From the NCBI GenBank assembly GCA_019695435.1, contig JACTVF010000015.1, positions 1 through 16,284 on the forward strand: 16,284 nt of DNA, given 5' to 3'. Numbering within the stretch: position 1 is the first letter of the stretch; each line of letters opens with the position of its first letter. Positions 1 through 7,271 of the stretch are shown here, in pieces. The notes under the pieces were generated by a model, which saw nothing but the letters and a program-made list of their open reading frames with translations, was not told the origin of the DNA and searched no databases. Source of the stretch: Methanoregulaceae archaeon (GTDB lineage Archaea; Halobacteriota; Methanomicrobia; Methanomicrobiales; Methanospirillaceae). The translations under genes were made by a program, and so were the position numbers.

Positions 1-489
1 GTTCGCGATATCTCGCCGGACCCCGCCGATCTTGCAGGTGCCCTGGATCACCCTGCCACCGGTGGTCTGTTCGAACACGTCAAGGATCCGCTCCCGTATC
101 CTCCACGCGTTCATGAACAGGTTTTCAAAACCGAAAGAATCGGCAAAGAGCCCCAGCCAGAGGAGGTGGGAGTGCAGCCTTGAGTACTCGGACCATATCG
201 TCCGGAGGTAATCGGCACGCTCCGGTACCTCGATTTTCATGATCTGTTCGACACCCACGCAGTAGGTCATGCCGTGGATGAAACTGCAGATCCCGCAGGT
301 GCGCTCGGCAACATAGACGTATTCGGTGAACTCCCGTTTCTCCACGAGTTTCTCAAATCCCCGGTGGATATACCCGATCGAGGGGATGACATCGACTACT
401 CTCTCGTCCTCGAGCACGAGGTCGAGGTGGATCGGTTCGGGAAGGACCGGGTGCTGGGGCCCGAAGGGGACGATGATCTGCTTTGTCAT
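1..489 (-). CDS. echE: Ech hydrogenase large subunit EchE (NuoD-like), N-terminal part, cut by left edge
   Basis: The first 163 residues of the catalytic [NiFe] large subunit of a membrane energy-converting hydrogenase are present. The protein begins MTKQIIVPFGPQHP, as complex I 49-kDa/NuoD homologues do. It carries the N-terminal nickel-ligand motif RTCGIC, with Cys65 and Cys68. The C-terminal CxxC pair that completes the NiFe site lies outside the window. By family knowledge the subunit reduces protons or oxidises H2 at the cytoplasmic face and exchanges electrons with ferredoxin through EchC and EchF. The ATG overlaps the echD stop as ATGA, so translation is probably coupled to the upstream genes. 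An echF gene would be expected further left. The hydrogenase large-subunit identity is very sure. The Ech subtype, rather than Mbh or Eha/Ehb, rests on the compact A-B-C-D-E gene order. Confidence 0.95.
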   Translation of the reverse strand, partial: MTKQIIVPFGPQHPVLPEPIHLDLVLEDERVVDVIPSIGYIHRGFEKLVEKREFTEYVYVAERTCGICSFIHGMTYCVGVEQIMKIEVPERADYLRTIWSEYSRLHSHLLWLGLFADSFGFENLFMNAWRIRERILDVFEQTTGGRVIQGTCKIGGVRRDIAN

Positions 490-857
490 GGTTTCTCCCC
501 TTTTACAATAGTGACCCCGAACGGGTATTTCACCGATGTCCTGATGAAGGTGCCCTTGAAATCGATATTGATCCCCTTTACCTGAATACCGAAGAGATCA
601 TGCATCTCGTTCTCATACACGAATGCACCCCAGTACATACCGGTGATGCTCGGGACTTCCGTCTCACCTGTCACGGTAATCCGCAGGTTTTTAAGGACAT
701 AGTCCTTGTCAAAGGAGTAATTGATCTCGAAGGCGTTGTCGTCTACCTTCGTGCAGCCGATCTGGACAAGCCGGTAGCCCTCGTTCCTGCACTGTTCCAC
801 GCTCCCGATGAGCTTTCCGACGTCGATAGGGATAATAGACTGCTCCTGTGTTATCAT
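486..857 (-). CDS. echD: Ech hydrogenase subunit EchD (NuoC-like)
   Basis: A 123-residue protein corresponding to the 30-kDa/NuoC subunit of complex I and to EchD of energy-converting hydrogenases. The recognisable part is the C-terminal half: GAFVYENEMHDLFGI, near residues 77-91, matches the conserved E-x-x-DLFGI segment of the NuoC family. It is followed by a basic, proline-containing tail. NuoC proteins hold the large and small subunits together on the peripheral arm and carry no cofactor. The start at 857 overlaps the echC stop by four bases (ATGA), and its own stop overlaps the echE start in the same way. The protein is short compared with true NuoC but normal for EchD. The first half is poorly conserved and is assigned from position in the operon. 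Confidence 0.9.
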   Translation of the reverse strand: MITQEQSIIPIDVGKLIGSVEQCRNEGYRLVQIGCTKVDDNAFEINYSFDKDYVLKNLRITVTGETEVPSITGMYWGAFVYENEMHDLFGIQVKGINIDFKGTFIRTSVKYPFGVTIVKGEKP

Positions 858-1321
858 ACGGAATCACCTGCCGGTTTTGCGGCGGCAGCCGGTCTGTCGT
901 TCATCGCCTGCCTCTTTGCTTCCAGAATCCCGAGGGCCTTGACCACACCGTCGATAATCGCCTCGGGCCGGGCCGCACACCCGGGAACGAAGACGTCCAC
1001 GGGGATCACCTTATCAATACCGCCCATCACGTTATAGCACTCCCGGAAGATGCCGCCGGACGCGGCACAGATGCCGATCGCCACTACGACTTTCGGGTCC
1101 GCCATCTGGTCGTATGTATTTTTGAGGATCTCCCGGTTCTTGTCGTTGACGCTTCCCGTGACGAGGAAGACATCGGCATGCTTCGGGTTGCCGGTATTGA
1201 CTATCCCGAACCGTTCCACGTCATAGACAGGGGTCAGTGCCGCGAGCACTTCGATGTCGCACCCGTTGCAGGACGAGGCGTCATAATGGATGATCCAGGG
1301 GGATTTTGCCAGGTAGGTCAT
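854..1321 (-). CDS. echC: Ech hydrogenase small subunit EchC (NuoB-like, 4Fe-4S)
   Basis: A 155-residue small subunit carrying the proximal [4Fe-4S] cluster. The ligand set expected for the NuoB/hydrogenase small-subunit family is present: Cys18 and Cys21 in SSCNGCDIE, Cys85 in GICAASGG, and Cys115 in VPGCAARPE. The reading frame is open up to 1417, but the ATG at 1321 is chosen because it forms an ATGA overlap with the echB stop and gives the family-typical N-terminus MTYLAKSPWIIHYDASSC. The longer version would put 32 low-quality residues opposite echB. By family knowledge the cluster passes electrons between the NiFe site in EchE and the ferredoxin-type subunit EchF. The Ala/Pro-rich tail (residues about 140-155) is variable. 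Confidence 0.95.
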   Translation of the reverse strand: MTYLAKSPWIIHYDASSCNGCDIEVLAALTPVYDVERFGIVNTGNPKHADVFLVTGSVNDKNREILKNTYDQMADPKVVVAIGICAASGGIFRECYNVMGGIDKVIPVDVFVPGCAARPEAIIDGVVKALGILEAKRQAMNDRPAAAAKPAGDSV

Positions 1322-2199
1322 GGCACGACCACCATCCTCAGGTAATACAATACCCCCAGGTTGATGACGCCGAGGGTTCCCGCAACGAGCCAGGCACTCC
1401 GGAGCGTCATCTGCCACTTCACCCGCGATGTCGTGTTGTCGACGAGGATCTCAAGGAAATAGGCGATGATTATGGCCGCGATGGCGATGAGGGGGTTCCA
1501 TGCAAAGAACAGGTAGACAACCCCCAGCAGGAAGACGTACTCGTACCAGTGTGCGATCTCGATCCGTCCAAGGTTCGGGCCGGCAAAATCGGTCGTGACC
1601 CCCTTGACAATCTCCTGGTGCGCATGATGGGACGTGGACAGATCGAATGGCGACTTCCTCAGTTTGATAGTGAGCACGATCAGGTAACCGATGAAGACAC
1701 CCGGGAGGTACAGGATAATCGGCGTGGTGGACTGCACAATTGACCCCACGTAGAAACTCTTGGTCACCATGTACATCCCCACGGCCGTGATGATGATCAT
1801 CGGCTCGTACGCGATGATCTGGATCAATTCGCGTTCCGCCCCGATATGACTGTATGGGGAGAACGCTGCATACGCCCCCAGCACAAGGAAGATATGCGAG
1901 AGCGTGAACGCGAAGATCACCAGCAGCATATCCCCTCCCGAGAAGAACAGGGCTCCCGCAACAGCCATGAAGACGAGATAGCTCAGGGCATAGAAATTCT
2001 GGGTCGTCGTGACGACGAGGTTCTCCTTCTCGAAGAACTTTCCCACATCGTAGAAGGGCTGGAGGAGGGGCGGCCCGACCCGTCCCTGCATCCGGGCAGT
2101 CACCTTGCGGTCGATCCCGGCGATAAGCCCCCCGGCCACCGGCGCAAGAAGCAGGTAGATGATCGCGTTGATGATCGATGCGTACGGTTCCGGGATCAT
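1318..2199 (-). CDS. echB: Ech hydrogenase membrane subunit EchB (NuoH-like)
   Basis: A 293-residue integral membrane protein of the NuoH/HycD family, the subunit that links the hydrogenase module to the membrane ion-translocating module. Visible family segments are GRVGPPLLQPFYDVGKFFEKE near residues 39-59, the charged loop ERELIQIIAYEP, and SPFDLSTSHHAHQEIVKG followed by FAGPNLGRIEIAHWYEYVF. About seven or eight hydrophobic segments are evident. The frame is open to 2250, but the ATG at 2199 is preferred because it overlaps the echA stop (ATGA) and gives the N-terminus MIPEPYASIINAIIYLLLAP, which enters directly into the first membrane helix. It is co-transcribed and probably translationally coupled with echA and echC. 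Confidence 0.95.
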   Translation of the reverse strand: MIPEPYASIINAIIYLLLAPVAGGLIAGIDRKVTARMQGRVGPPLLQPFYDVGKFFEKENLVVTTTQNFYALSYLVFMAVAGALFFSGGDMLLVIFAFTLSHIFLVLGAYAAFSPYSHIGAERELIQIIAYEPMIIITAVGMYMVTKSFYVGSIVQSTTPIILYLPGVFIGYLIVLTIKLRKSPFDLSTSHHAHQEIVKGVTTDFAGPNLGRIEIAHWYEYVFLLGVVYLFFAWNPLIAIAAIIIAYFLEILVDNTTSRVKWQMTLRSAWLVAGTLGVINLGVLYYLRMVVVP

Positions 2200-4109
2200 A
2201 GGATCACCCCCGCGATCATGATGAAGGCAATGAGGATAAGGCCCCAGCACACGAGCGTGCCAGCCATGAAGAGCCTCTCCTCACCGAAGTAGTTTTTCAG
2301 GTAATAATTCGAGAGGACAAGGTCATGGGAGACCCCCATCGAACCGGTATACTTCATGCCGCCTTCCGTGGACATCCCTCCCATATACGGTGGCGCTATA
2401 CGCGGCGCCTTGCGGGTGAACAGCATGGAAAACGGCATGATGATCAAGAGGCCGAGCATCAGGAGCATGATCGTGATGTTGGCCTGCGCGAGCCGGGTCG
2501 TCTCCCCGTAGATCTGCATCACGAACGGCTCGATGAGTGCCGATGAGATCAGCGGGAAGATCAGGGCGACAATGACAACGAGCCCGGTGAGTATATAAAG
2601 GACTGCCCATTTCTCCGGCCTGATCCCGGTCTCCACGTTCTCCTGGTGCCGCATCACCGAGAGGATCTTTCCCATCCACTTGCACCAGAAAAAGAGGCTG
2701 GCCGAACCCCCGAATGCAAGGATGACGATGAAAACTAGGCCGAAGGGGGCGGCGGTAAACGCCTCGATCGCTGCCCATTTGGAGATGATCATACCAAACG
2801 GTGCAAGGAACATGCCGGCCATGCCAATGAACATCATGACGGCAAGCTTCGGCATGCGCTCGATGAGCCCGCCCATATCCTCAATATCCCGGCTGCCGAT
2901 CCGGTTTTCCACCGTGCCGACGCAGAGAAACAGGAGCGATTTCGCGACCGCATGGAAGATCATCAGGAGGATCGCCACCCACATGAGGTTGTAGGTTCCC
3001 ACCCCGGCACAGGCCACGATCAGCCCGAGGTTCCCGATGGTTGAATACGCGAGCACCCTTTTTGCGTTGCTCTGGGATATCGCCATGCAGGAGGTCAGGA
3101 GGAATGTTATCCCGCCGACAAGGGCAATCATGAGACCCTCGGTAGTGCCCATCAGCACAGGGGCGAACCGCAAGATGATATACACACCGGCCTTGACCAT
3201 CGTGCTCGAGTGGAGCAGGGCAGAGACCGGCGTGGGGGCGACCATGGCCCCGGTAAGCCATGACGAGAACGGGAGCTGGGCTGCCTTCGTGAGACCGGCA
3301 AAACAGATCAGAACTGCGGGGATGATGGCAAACACGTACCCCGAATAGATCAGGGTATTGAGCTCCAGCAGTCTCCCGGAGGGATCCATTGTCGCAATGT
3401 AGATCAGGGCGGCGGCAAACGCCACCCCGCCGAGCAGGTTCATGGAGAGCGCGAGAAATGCATTGTTGGTCGCCTCTTCCGTCTGGGAATACCCGATCAG
3501 GACAAACGAACAGAACGTCGTGATCTCCCAGAAGAAGAGGATCCAGACAAGGTTGTTGGAAAAGACCAGACCGAACATGGCGGAAAGGAAGACAAACAGC
3601 AGGAAAAAAAACATCCTGCGACGGTCTGCGATCTCCGGATGGTGCTGGTGATAGGTCTCCATGTAGCCCAGCGAATAGACGCAGATCAGGCTCCCGATGA
3701 TCCCGATGATAAGCGCCATGATGATCGAGAGCTGGTCGAAAAAGAGGTTAAAGCTCAGTTCGATCTTATGGCCGTAGGTCGCCTCGAACCAGAGGATCAG
3801 GGCAGCCTGGACAAGGACCAGGATCACGGCAGAATATTTCCTGTGTCGGATACCGAGGTAGAGCAGGTAAACCGCGATCACCAGCTCGATGATGATCATG
3901 ACAAGATCGACCGGCCCGCTTGAGCAGGCGTAGGTGATCAGGCCCTTGTCAAACCCGGCAGCGAGAAGATACAGCGATACCACACCGATGCCCAGTGCGG
4001 AGATCTTGACAATCCAGCTGCTATCAAAGCTTTTTCCTGCAAAAAGCAGGAAGATCGCAGATATCAGCGGAAAAAGGATCAGAAACAGCAATAACTGAAC
4101 GATTTGCAC
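2196..4109 (-). CDS. echA: Ech hydrogenase proton/ion-translocating subunit EchA (NuoL-like)
   Basis: A 637-residue polytopic membrane protein of the NuoL/MrpA antiporter-like family, the probable ion channel of the Ech complex. The conserved core (PF00361 type) is seen in GLTKAAQLPFSSWLTGAM, then APTPVSALLHSSTMVKAGVY around residues 273-313; the lysines here are those implicated in proton transfer in the family. NNLVWILFFWEITTFCSFVLIG and roughly 15 hydrophobic segments also fit. The length is normal for EchA. It is the first gene of the operon. Translation starts at a GTG at 4109, supported by a strong GGAGG site (4117-4121) seven bases upstream; the first residues VQIVQLLLFLILFPLISA enter the membrane at once. 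Whether the pumped ion is H+ or Na+ cannot be read from the sequence with confidence. Confidence 0.95.
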   Translation of the reverse strand: MQIVQLLLFLILFPLISAIFLLFAGKSFDSSWIVKISALGIGVVSLYLLAAGFDKGLITYACSSGPVDLVMIIIELVIAVYLLYLGIRHRKYSAVILVLVQAALILWFEATYGHKIELSFNLFFDQLSIIMALIIGIIGSLICVYSLGYMETYHQHHPEIADRRRMFFFLLFVFLSAMFGLVFSNNLVWILFFWEITTFCSFVLIGYSQTEEATNNAFLALSMNLLGGVAFAAALIYIATMDPSGRLLELNTLIYSGYVFAIIPAVLICFAGLTKAAQLPFSSWLTGAMVAPTPVSALLHSSTMVKAGVYIILRFAPVLMGTTEGLMIALVGGITFLLTSCMAISQSNAKRVLAYSTIGNLGLIVACAGVGTYNLMWVAILLMIFHAVAKSLLFLCVGTVENRIGSRDIEDMGGLIERMPKLAVMMFIGMAGMFLAPFGMIISKWAAIEAFTAAPFGLVFIVILAFGGSASLFFWCKWMGKILSVMRHQENVETGIRPEKWAVLYILTGLVVIVALIFPLISSALIEPFVMQIYGETTRLAQANITIMLLMLGLLIIMPFSMLFTRKAPRIAPPYMGGMSTEGGMKYTGSMGVSHDLVLSNYYLKNYFGEERLFMAGTLVCWGLILIAFIMIAGVIL

Positions 4110-4114
4110 CAGAT

Positions 4115-4165
4115 GTCCTCCGTATCATTTTATGGGCATTTTTCATTATTAATCATATTGAATTG
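4115..4165 (-). promoter_or_regulatory. Candidate promoter and ribosome binding site of the ech operon
   Basis: On the minus strand an AT-rich stretch reading TTCAATATGATTAATAATG (4144-4162) contains TATA-like elements 20 to 45 bases upstream of the GTG start of echA. It is followed by GGAGG (4117-4121) at ideal spacing. The ribosome binding site is clear. The exact TATA box is uncertain. Confidence 0.4.
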
Positions 4166-4501
4166 CACATGAACAGCAGTTTTCAGAAGGAGGAAATCCA
4201 AAAACGATGGCCGGTTACCACTCCAGCATAAAAATACGGCGATTTTTTCGTTCTCCCCCTCAGGTACCGGGTTCGTTTTCCCGTGGTTCAGGGAGGATAA
4301 AAGTTTAATGTAACAAAAATGCAGTACTACTGTCCTGATGGCGGGTGGCCGGCGTGGCAGGGACATTTCGTGTCCCACGAGACATGGCACCATCCTGAAG
4401 GGGTATCATATACACGGGCGGTAACAAAATCCTGCCGTGTGATCGTCAAACCTGATGTGTTATGGCCTTATTATCAGACCAGCTGTTCTGGAGAAGCATA
4501 G

Positions 4502-4519
4502 TGCGGTATCAGTACCGCA
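4502..4519 (+). repeat. Perfect hairpin in hppA upstream region (7-bp stem, 4-base loop)
   Basis: TGCGGTA-TCAG-TACCGCA is a perfect 7-bp inverted repeat with a tetraloop, ending 42 bases before the hppA start codon. It could be an mRNA leader structure or a protein-binding dyad. No T-run follows, so it is not a simple terminator. Confidence 0.6.
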
Positions 4520-4561
4520 GTCTGTATACCGGGTTCCACAACATGGCAGGGAGGTCAGGGA

Positions 4562-6607
4562 ATGTTTGAACTTCCAGTTGTCATCATCATAAGCATCATT
4601 GCACTGATCGTTGCAGGGCTCCTCGCACGCAGTGTCCTCTCGCAGGACGAGGGGACGCCCAAGATGAAGGAGGTCGCCGATGCAATCCGGGTGGGTGCGG
4701 AAGCATTCATCAAGCGACAGTATTCGACCATCGCAATCCTTGCGATCGTACTCGCCGTGATTATCTTCTGCGTGTACTTTGTCACCGGCCAGCAGCAGTT
4801 CGCCGTTGACACCTCGCTTGCGTACCTCTTCGGTGCGTTCTGTAGTGCCCTCGCCGGGGTCATCGGCATGTCGGTTGCCGTCCGGTCGAATGTCCGCACT
4901 GCAGCCGCTGCCCAGAAGAGTGCGGCAAAAGCCCTTGAAACTTCATTCCGGGGCGGTGCGATCTCGGGACTGATCATCGTCTCGATGTCGCTTCTGGGCG
5001 TCTCGCTCACGTACTATGCCCTTGGCGCGAACCCGCAGGTCACACCGTTCATTATCGTCGGCTATGGCTTTGGTGCCTCGTTTGTCGCCCTCTTTGCCCA
5101 GCTCGGCGGCGGTATCTACACGAAAGCAGCCGATGTCGGCGCAGACCTCGTGGGCAAGGTCGAGGCCGGCATTCCCGAGGACGATGTCCGGAACCCGGCC
5201 GTCATCGCAGATCTTGTGGGAGACAATGTCGGGGACTGTGCCGGCCGTGGCGCCGACCTCTTCGAGTCCACCGCAGCCGAGAACATCGGTGCGATGATCC
5301 TCGGTGTCGCGCTCTTCCCGGTCTTCGGGGTTAACGGCATCCTTTTCCCCATTGTGATGTGCGCATTCGGCCTTCTTGCAAGCATCATCGGTATTCTCAC
5401 GGTCAGGGGCACTGAACACGGCGACCCGATGGTCTCCATGAACAGGGGGTACTATATCACCGCGATTATCAGTGCCATCCTCCTGTATGTCGCCGTGAAC
5501 TGGCTCCTGCAGGGCATCCTGTGGTTCTACCTTGCCGGCCTTGTCGGTATTGTGCTCTCGGTGCTGTTCCTCATGGTTACGCTCTACTACACCGACCATC
5601 ACTACCGGCCCGTGCAGGAGATCGCTGACGCCTCCGAGACCGGAGCGGCGACAAACATCATCACCGGTTTCTCGGTCGCCCTCGAGACCACCGCCATCCC
5701 GGCAATCCTGATCGGCGCCGCCCTGCTTATCGCTTATGAATGTGGTACGATGACCGGCATCGCGTACGGCGGCATCTACGGGACGGCAGTCGCAACGATC
5801 GGCATGCTCTCGGTCTGCGCCTACGTCCTTGCGATGGACGCTTTCGGTCCCATCGCCGACAACGCCGGCGGCATTGTCGAGATGAGCCAGGCTCCAGAAG
5901 ATGTCAGGAAACGCATGGACGCCCTCGACGCAGCCGGCAACACAACGAAGGCCCTGACGAAGGGATACGCAATCGGCAGCGCCGCTCTTGCCGTTTTCCT
6001 GCTCTTCAACGCCTACATGTCCGATATCTCCCGGCTGATAGGAAAGACGTTTGACACGGTCAATATCGCCTCAATCCCGGTCTTTGTCGGTGGGCTCCTT
6101 GGCGCGATGCTCATCTTCCTCTTTGCAGGCTTTGCGATCCGGGCCGTCTCAAAGACCGCCCAGTACGTGATCAACGAAGTCCGCATTCAGTTCAAGGACC
6201 CGGCCATCATGGCGGGCACGAAAAAGCCCGACTACGCCCGGGTTATTGATATCACCACCCTCGGAGCACTCAAGAACATGGTGCTCCCCGGCATTCTTGC
6301 CGTAGCATTCCCGATCTTTATCGGCGTGACGATGAAATACGAAGCGCTCGGCGGGTTCCTCCTCGTCGGGACCATCACCGGCATCCTGCTCGCCCTTATC
6401 CTCAACAACGGGGGCGGCGCATGGGACAACGCGAAGAAATATATCGAGAGCGGTGCCCACGGCGGTAAGGGCAGCGAGGCCCACAAGGCAGCCGTCATCG
6501 GCGACACGCTCGGCGACCCGTTCAAGGACACCGCCGGCCCCTCGCTCCACGTGCTCATCAAGCTGCTCGCGACGCTCTCGCTCGTGCTCGCGCCGCTGTT
6601 TATCTGA
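4562..6607 (+). CDS. hppA: Membrane-bound H+-translocating pyrophosphatase, K+-independent type
   Basis: A 681-residue membrane pyrophosphatase that couples PPi hydrolysis to ion pumping (about 16 membrane helices expected for the family). The PPi/Mg-binding region is intact: DVGADLVGKVEAGIPEDD (residues 191-208) and DNVGDCAGRGADLFES (221-236). More conserved acidic motifs lie in DAFGPIADNAGGI (426-438) and, at the C-terminus, in GDTLGDPFKDTAGPSLH. The subtype marker reads GNTTKALT, giving Lys463 and Thr466. In this family Lys/Thr at these sites mark K+-independent H+-pumping enzymes, while Ala with Gly or Ala marks K+-dependent ones, many of them Na+ pumps. The ATG at 4562 is preceded by GGGAGGT (4549-4555). 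The gene is divergent from ech. It probably recovers energy from PPi released in biosynthesis (inference). Confidence 0.97.
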   Translation: MFELPVVIIISIIALIVAGLLARSVLSQDEGTPKMKEVADAIRVGAEAFIKRQYSTIAILAIVLAVIIFCVYFVTGQQQFAVDTSLAYLFGAFCSALAGVIGMSVAVRSNVRTAAAAQKSAAKALETSFRGGAISGLIIVSMSLLGVSLTYYALGANPQVTPFIIVGYGFGASFVALFAQLGGGIYTKAADVGADLVGKVEAGIPEDDVRNPAVIADLVGDNVGDCAGRGADLFESTAAENIGAMILGVALFPVFGVNGILFPIVMCAFGLLASIIGILTVRGTEHGDPMVSMNRGYYITAIISAILLYVAVNWLLQGILWFYLAGLVGIVLSVLFLMVTLYYTDHHYRPVQEIADASETGAATNIITGFSVALETTAIPAILIGAALLIAYECGTMTGIAYGGIYGTAVATIGMLSVCAYVLAMDAFGPIADNAGGIVEMSQAPEDVRKRMDALDAAGNTTKALTKGYAIGSAALAVFLLFNAYMSDISRLIGKTFDTVNIASIPVFVGGLLGAMLIFLFAGFAIRAVSKTAQYVINEVRIQFKDPAIMAGTKKPDYARVIDITTLGALKNMVLPGILAVAFPIFIGVTMKYEALGGFLLVGTITGILLALILNNGGGAWDNAKKYIESGAHGGKGSEAHKAAVIGDTLGDPFKDTAGPSLHVLIKLLATLSLVLAPLFI

Positions 6608-6635
6608 AAACTACGAAAAATACTTTTTTTAGGGG
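6608..6635 (+). terminator. T-run terminator of hppA
   Basis: Seven consecutive T (6624-6630) begin 17 bases after the hppA stop in an A/T-rich context, which is the usual form of archaeal intrinsic termination. The convergent neighbour ends at 6673. Confidence 0.6.
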
Positions 6636-6672
6636 CCTTCCCGATCCGGCAGGATATCGCGCCTCCGTGCGA

Positions 6673-7080
6673 TCAGCAATCGGTATCCGGGACCTGCTGC
6701 GCAGCCGGTGCAGATCTCTTCCGGTACGCAAGCGCTTCTTCCGCGATGAACCGGATCATGCAGGTATCACAGGGGTCCGGCAGGCTGGTACCGGGAAACG
6801 TACGGTCCTCGTGTAGTATCATGAGAGAATTTTTGGAGACATTGCGCAGGTCGGCATCATGGTCCGCCACCAGCGGTTTGAGATACCGGCCTGCATTGGG
6901 ATCGCCCAGTGTCCCGAGCATTCCCGCTGACATCACCCGCACCCATTTATCCTCGGCATCAAGGCCGCTTACCAGGTACTCAAAGAGAGGCCTTCGGAAT
7001 TTTTTTAATGCCTCCGCAGGGTCATGGCCTCCAGCTATGCCCCTAGCCCTTTCTTTATCATAATTCCCGTTTGTCTCCAT
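6673..7080 (-). CDS. Small HEAT-like repeat protein with a CxxC motif
   Basis: A 135-residue soluble protein of unknown function. Residues about 38-90 form one to two HEAT/PBS-lyase-type helical repeats: DKWVRVMSAGMLGTLGDPNAGRYLK, then a similar unit around DADLRNVSKNSLMIL. After the repeats comes DPCDTCMIRFIAEEAL, a CxxC pair that could bind metal or be redox active (inference). The start at 7080 is chosen over the upstream ATG at 7164 because the minus strand shows GAGGGTGATC (7093-7084), an excellent match to the archaeal anti-Shine-Dalgarno, just before it, and because a TATA-like element lies further upstream inside the longer frame. HEAT proteins usually serve as protein-protein scaffolds. 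No partner is suggested by the neighbours. Confidence 0.8.
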   Translation of the reverse strand: METNGNYDKERARGIAGGHDPAEALKKFRRPLFEYLVSGLDAEDKWVRVMSAGMLGTLGDPNAGRYLKPLVADHDADLRNVSKNSLMILHEDRTFPGTSLPDPCDTCMIRFIAEEALAYRKRSAPAAQQVPDTDC

Positions 7081-7083
7081 CCT

Positions 7084-7144
7084 GATCACCCTCTTTTTTG
7101 GATATGATCGTCCTGTGTGGCCGGGGCATCTTTTTAATATTTGC
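7084..7144 (-). promoter_or_regulatory. Promoter and ribosome binding site of the HEAT-like gene
   Basis: The minus strand reads CAAATATTAAAAAG (7143-7130), a good TATA-like box about 50-65 bases upstream of the start. The expected transcription start is near 7110. GAGGGTGATC (7093-7084) is the ribosome binding site. Confidence 0.55.
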
Positions 7145-7244
7145 ACGCTGCTATTGCATGGCATACTGCCAAAGAATACCCAAACAGAGCCGATCAGGGA
7201 GCTGATCCCGGAGCCATGAAAAGAGAGGGCGTGCCACGTTTTTA

Positions 7245-7263
7245 TGTTCCGGTGACAGGAACA
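7245..7263 (-). repeat. Hairpin just downstream of the sensor kinase gene
   Basis: TGTTCC-GGTGACA-GGAACA on the plus strand is a perfect 6-bp inverted repeat starting 9 bases after the kinase stop (minus strand). It may help to end or stabilise the transcript. No T-run follows on the minus strand, so calling it a terminator is uncertain. Confidence 0.35.
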
Positions 7264-7271
7264 CCGTGCTT

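Larger units (their letters stand above)
4110..4561. other. Divergent intergenic region between ech operon and hppA
   Basis: A 452-base non-coding stretch shared by two divergently transcribed energy-conservation units. The echA side is AT-rich with TATA-like elements. The hppA side (about 4290-4561) is mixed in composition and holds at least two inverted repeats: GGGACA-TTTCG-TGTCCC (4360-4376) and TGCGGTA-TCAG-TACCGCA (4502-4519). A weaker one, ACACGG...CCGTGT, lies at about 4412-4439. TATA-like candidates for hppA are ATAAAAGTTTA (about 4297-4307), TATCATATAC (4404-4413) and CCTTATTATC (4466-4475), so the leader length is undetermined. Short ORFs on both strands here (87 and 60 residues) have no recognisable features and are taken as chance. 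Confidence 0.6.

Noticed and set aside
1770..1785. Another CATGTACAT-containing site within echB
   Set aside because: It lies in coding sequence, lacks the palindromic flanks and is a single occurrence, so it is probably coincidental.
4130..4501. Short ORFs of 87 (minus) and 60 (plus) residues in the ech/hppA intergenic region
   Set aside because: They overlap each other on opposite strands, have unconvincing composition, no ribosome binding site and no family features.
4943..5602. 219-residue minus-strand ORF inside hppA
   Set aside because: It is a reverse-strand shadow of GC-rich coding DNA, highly charged with no fold, opposite a clearly functional gene.
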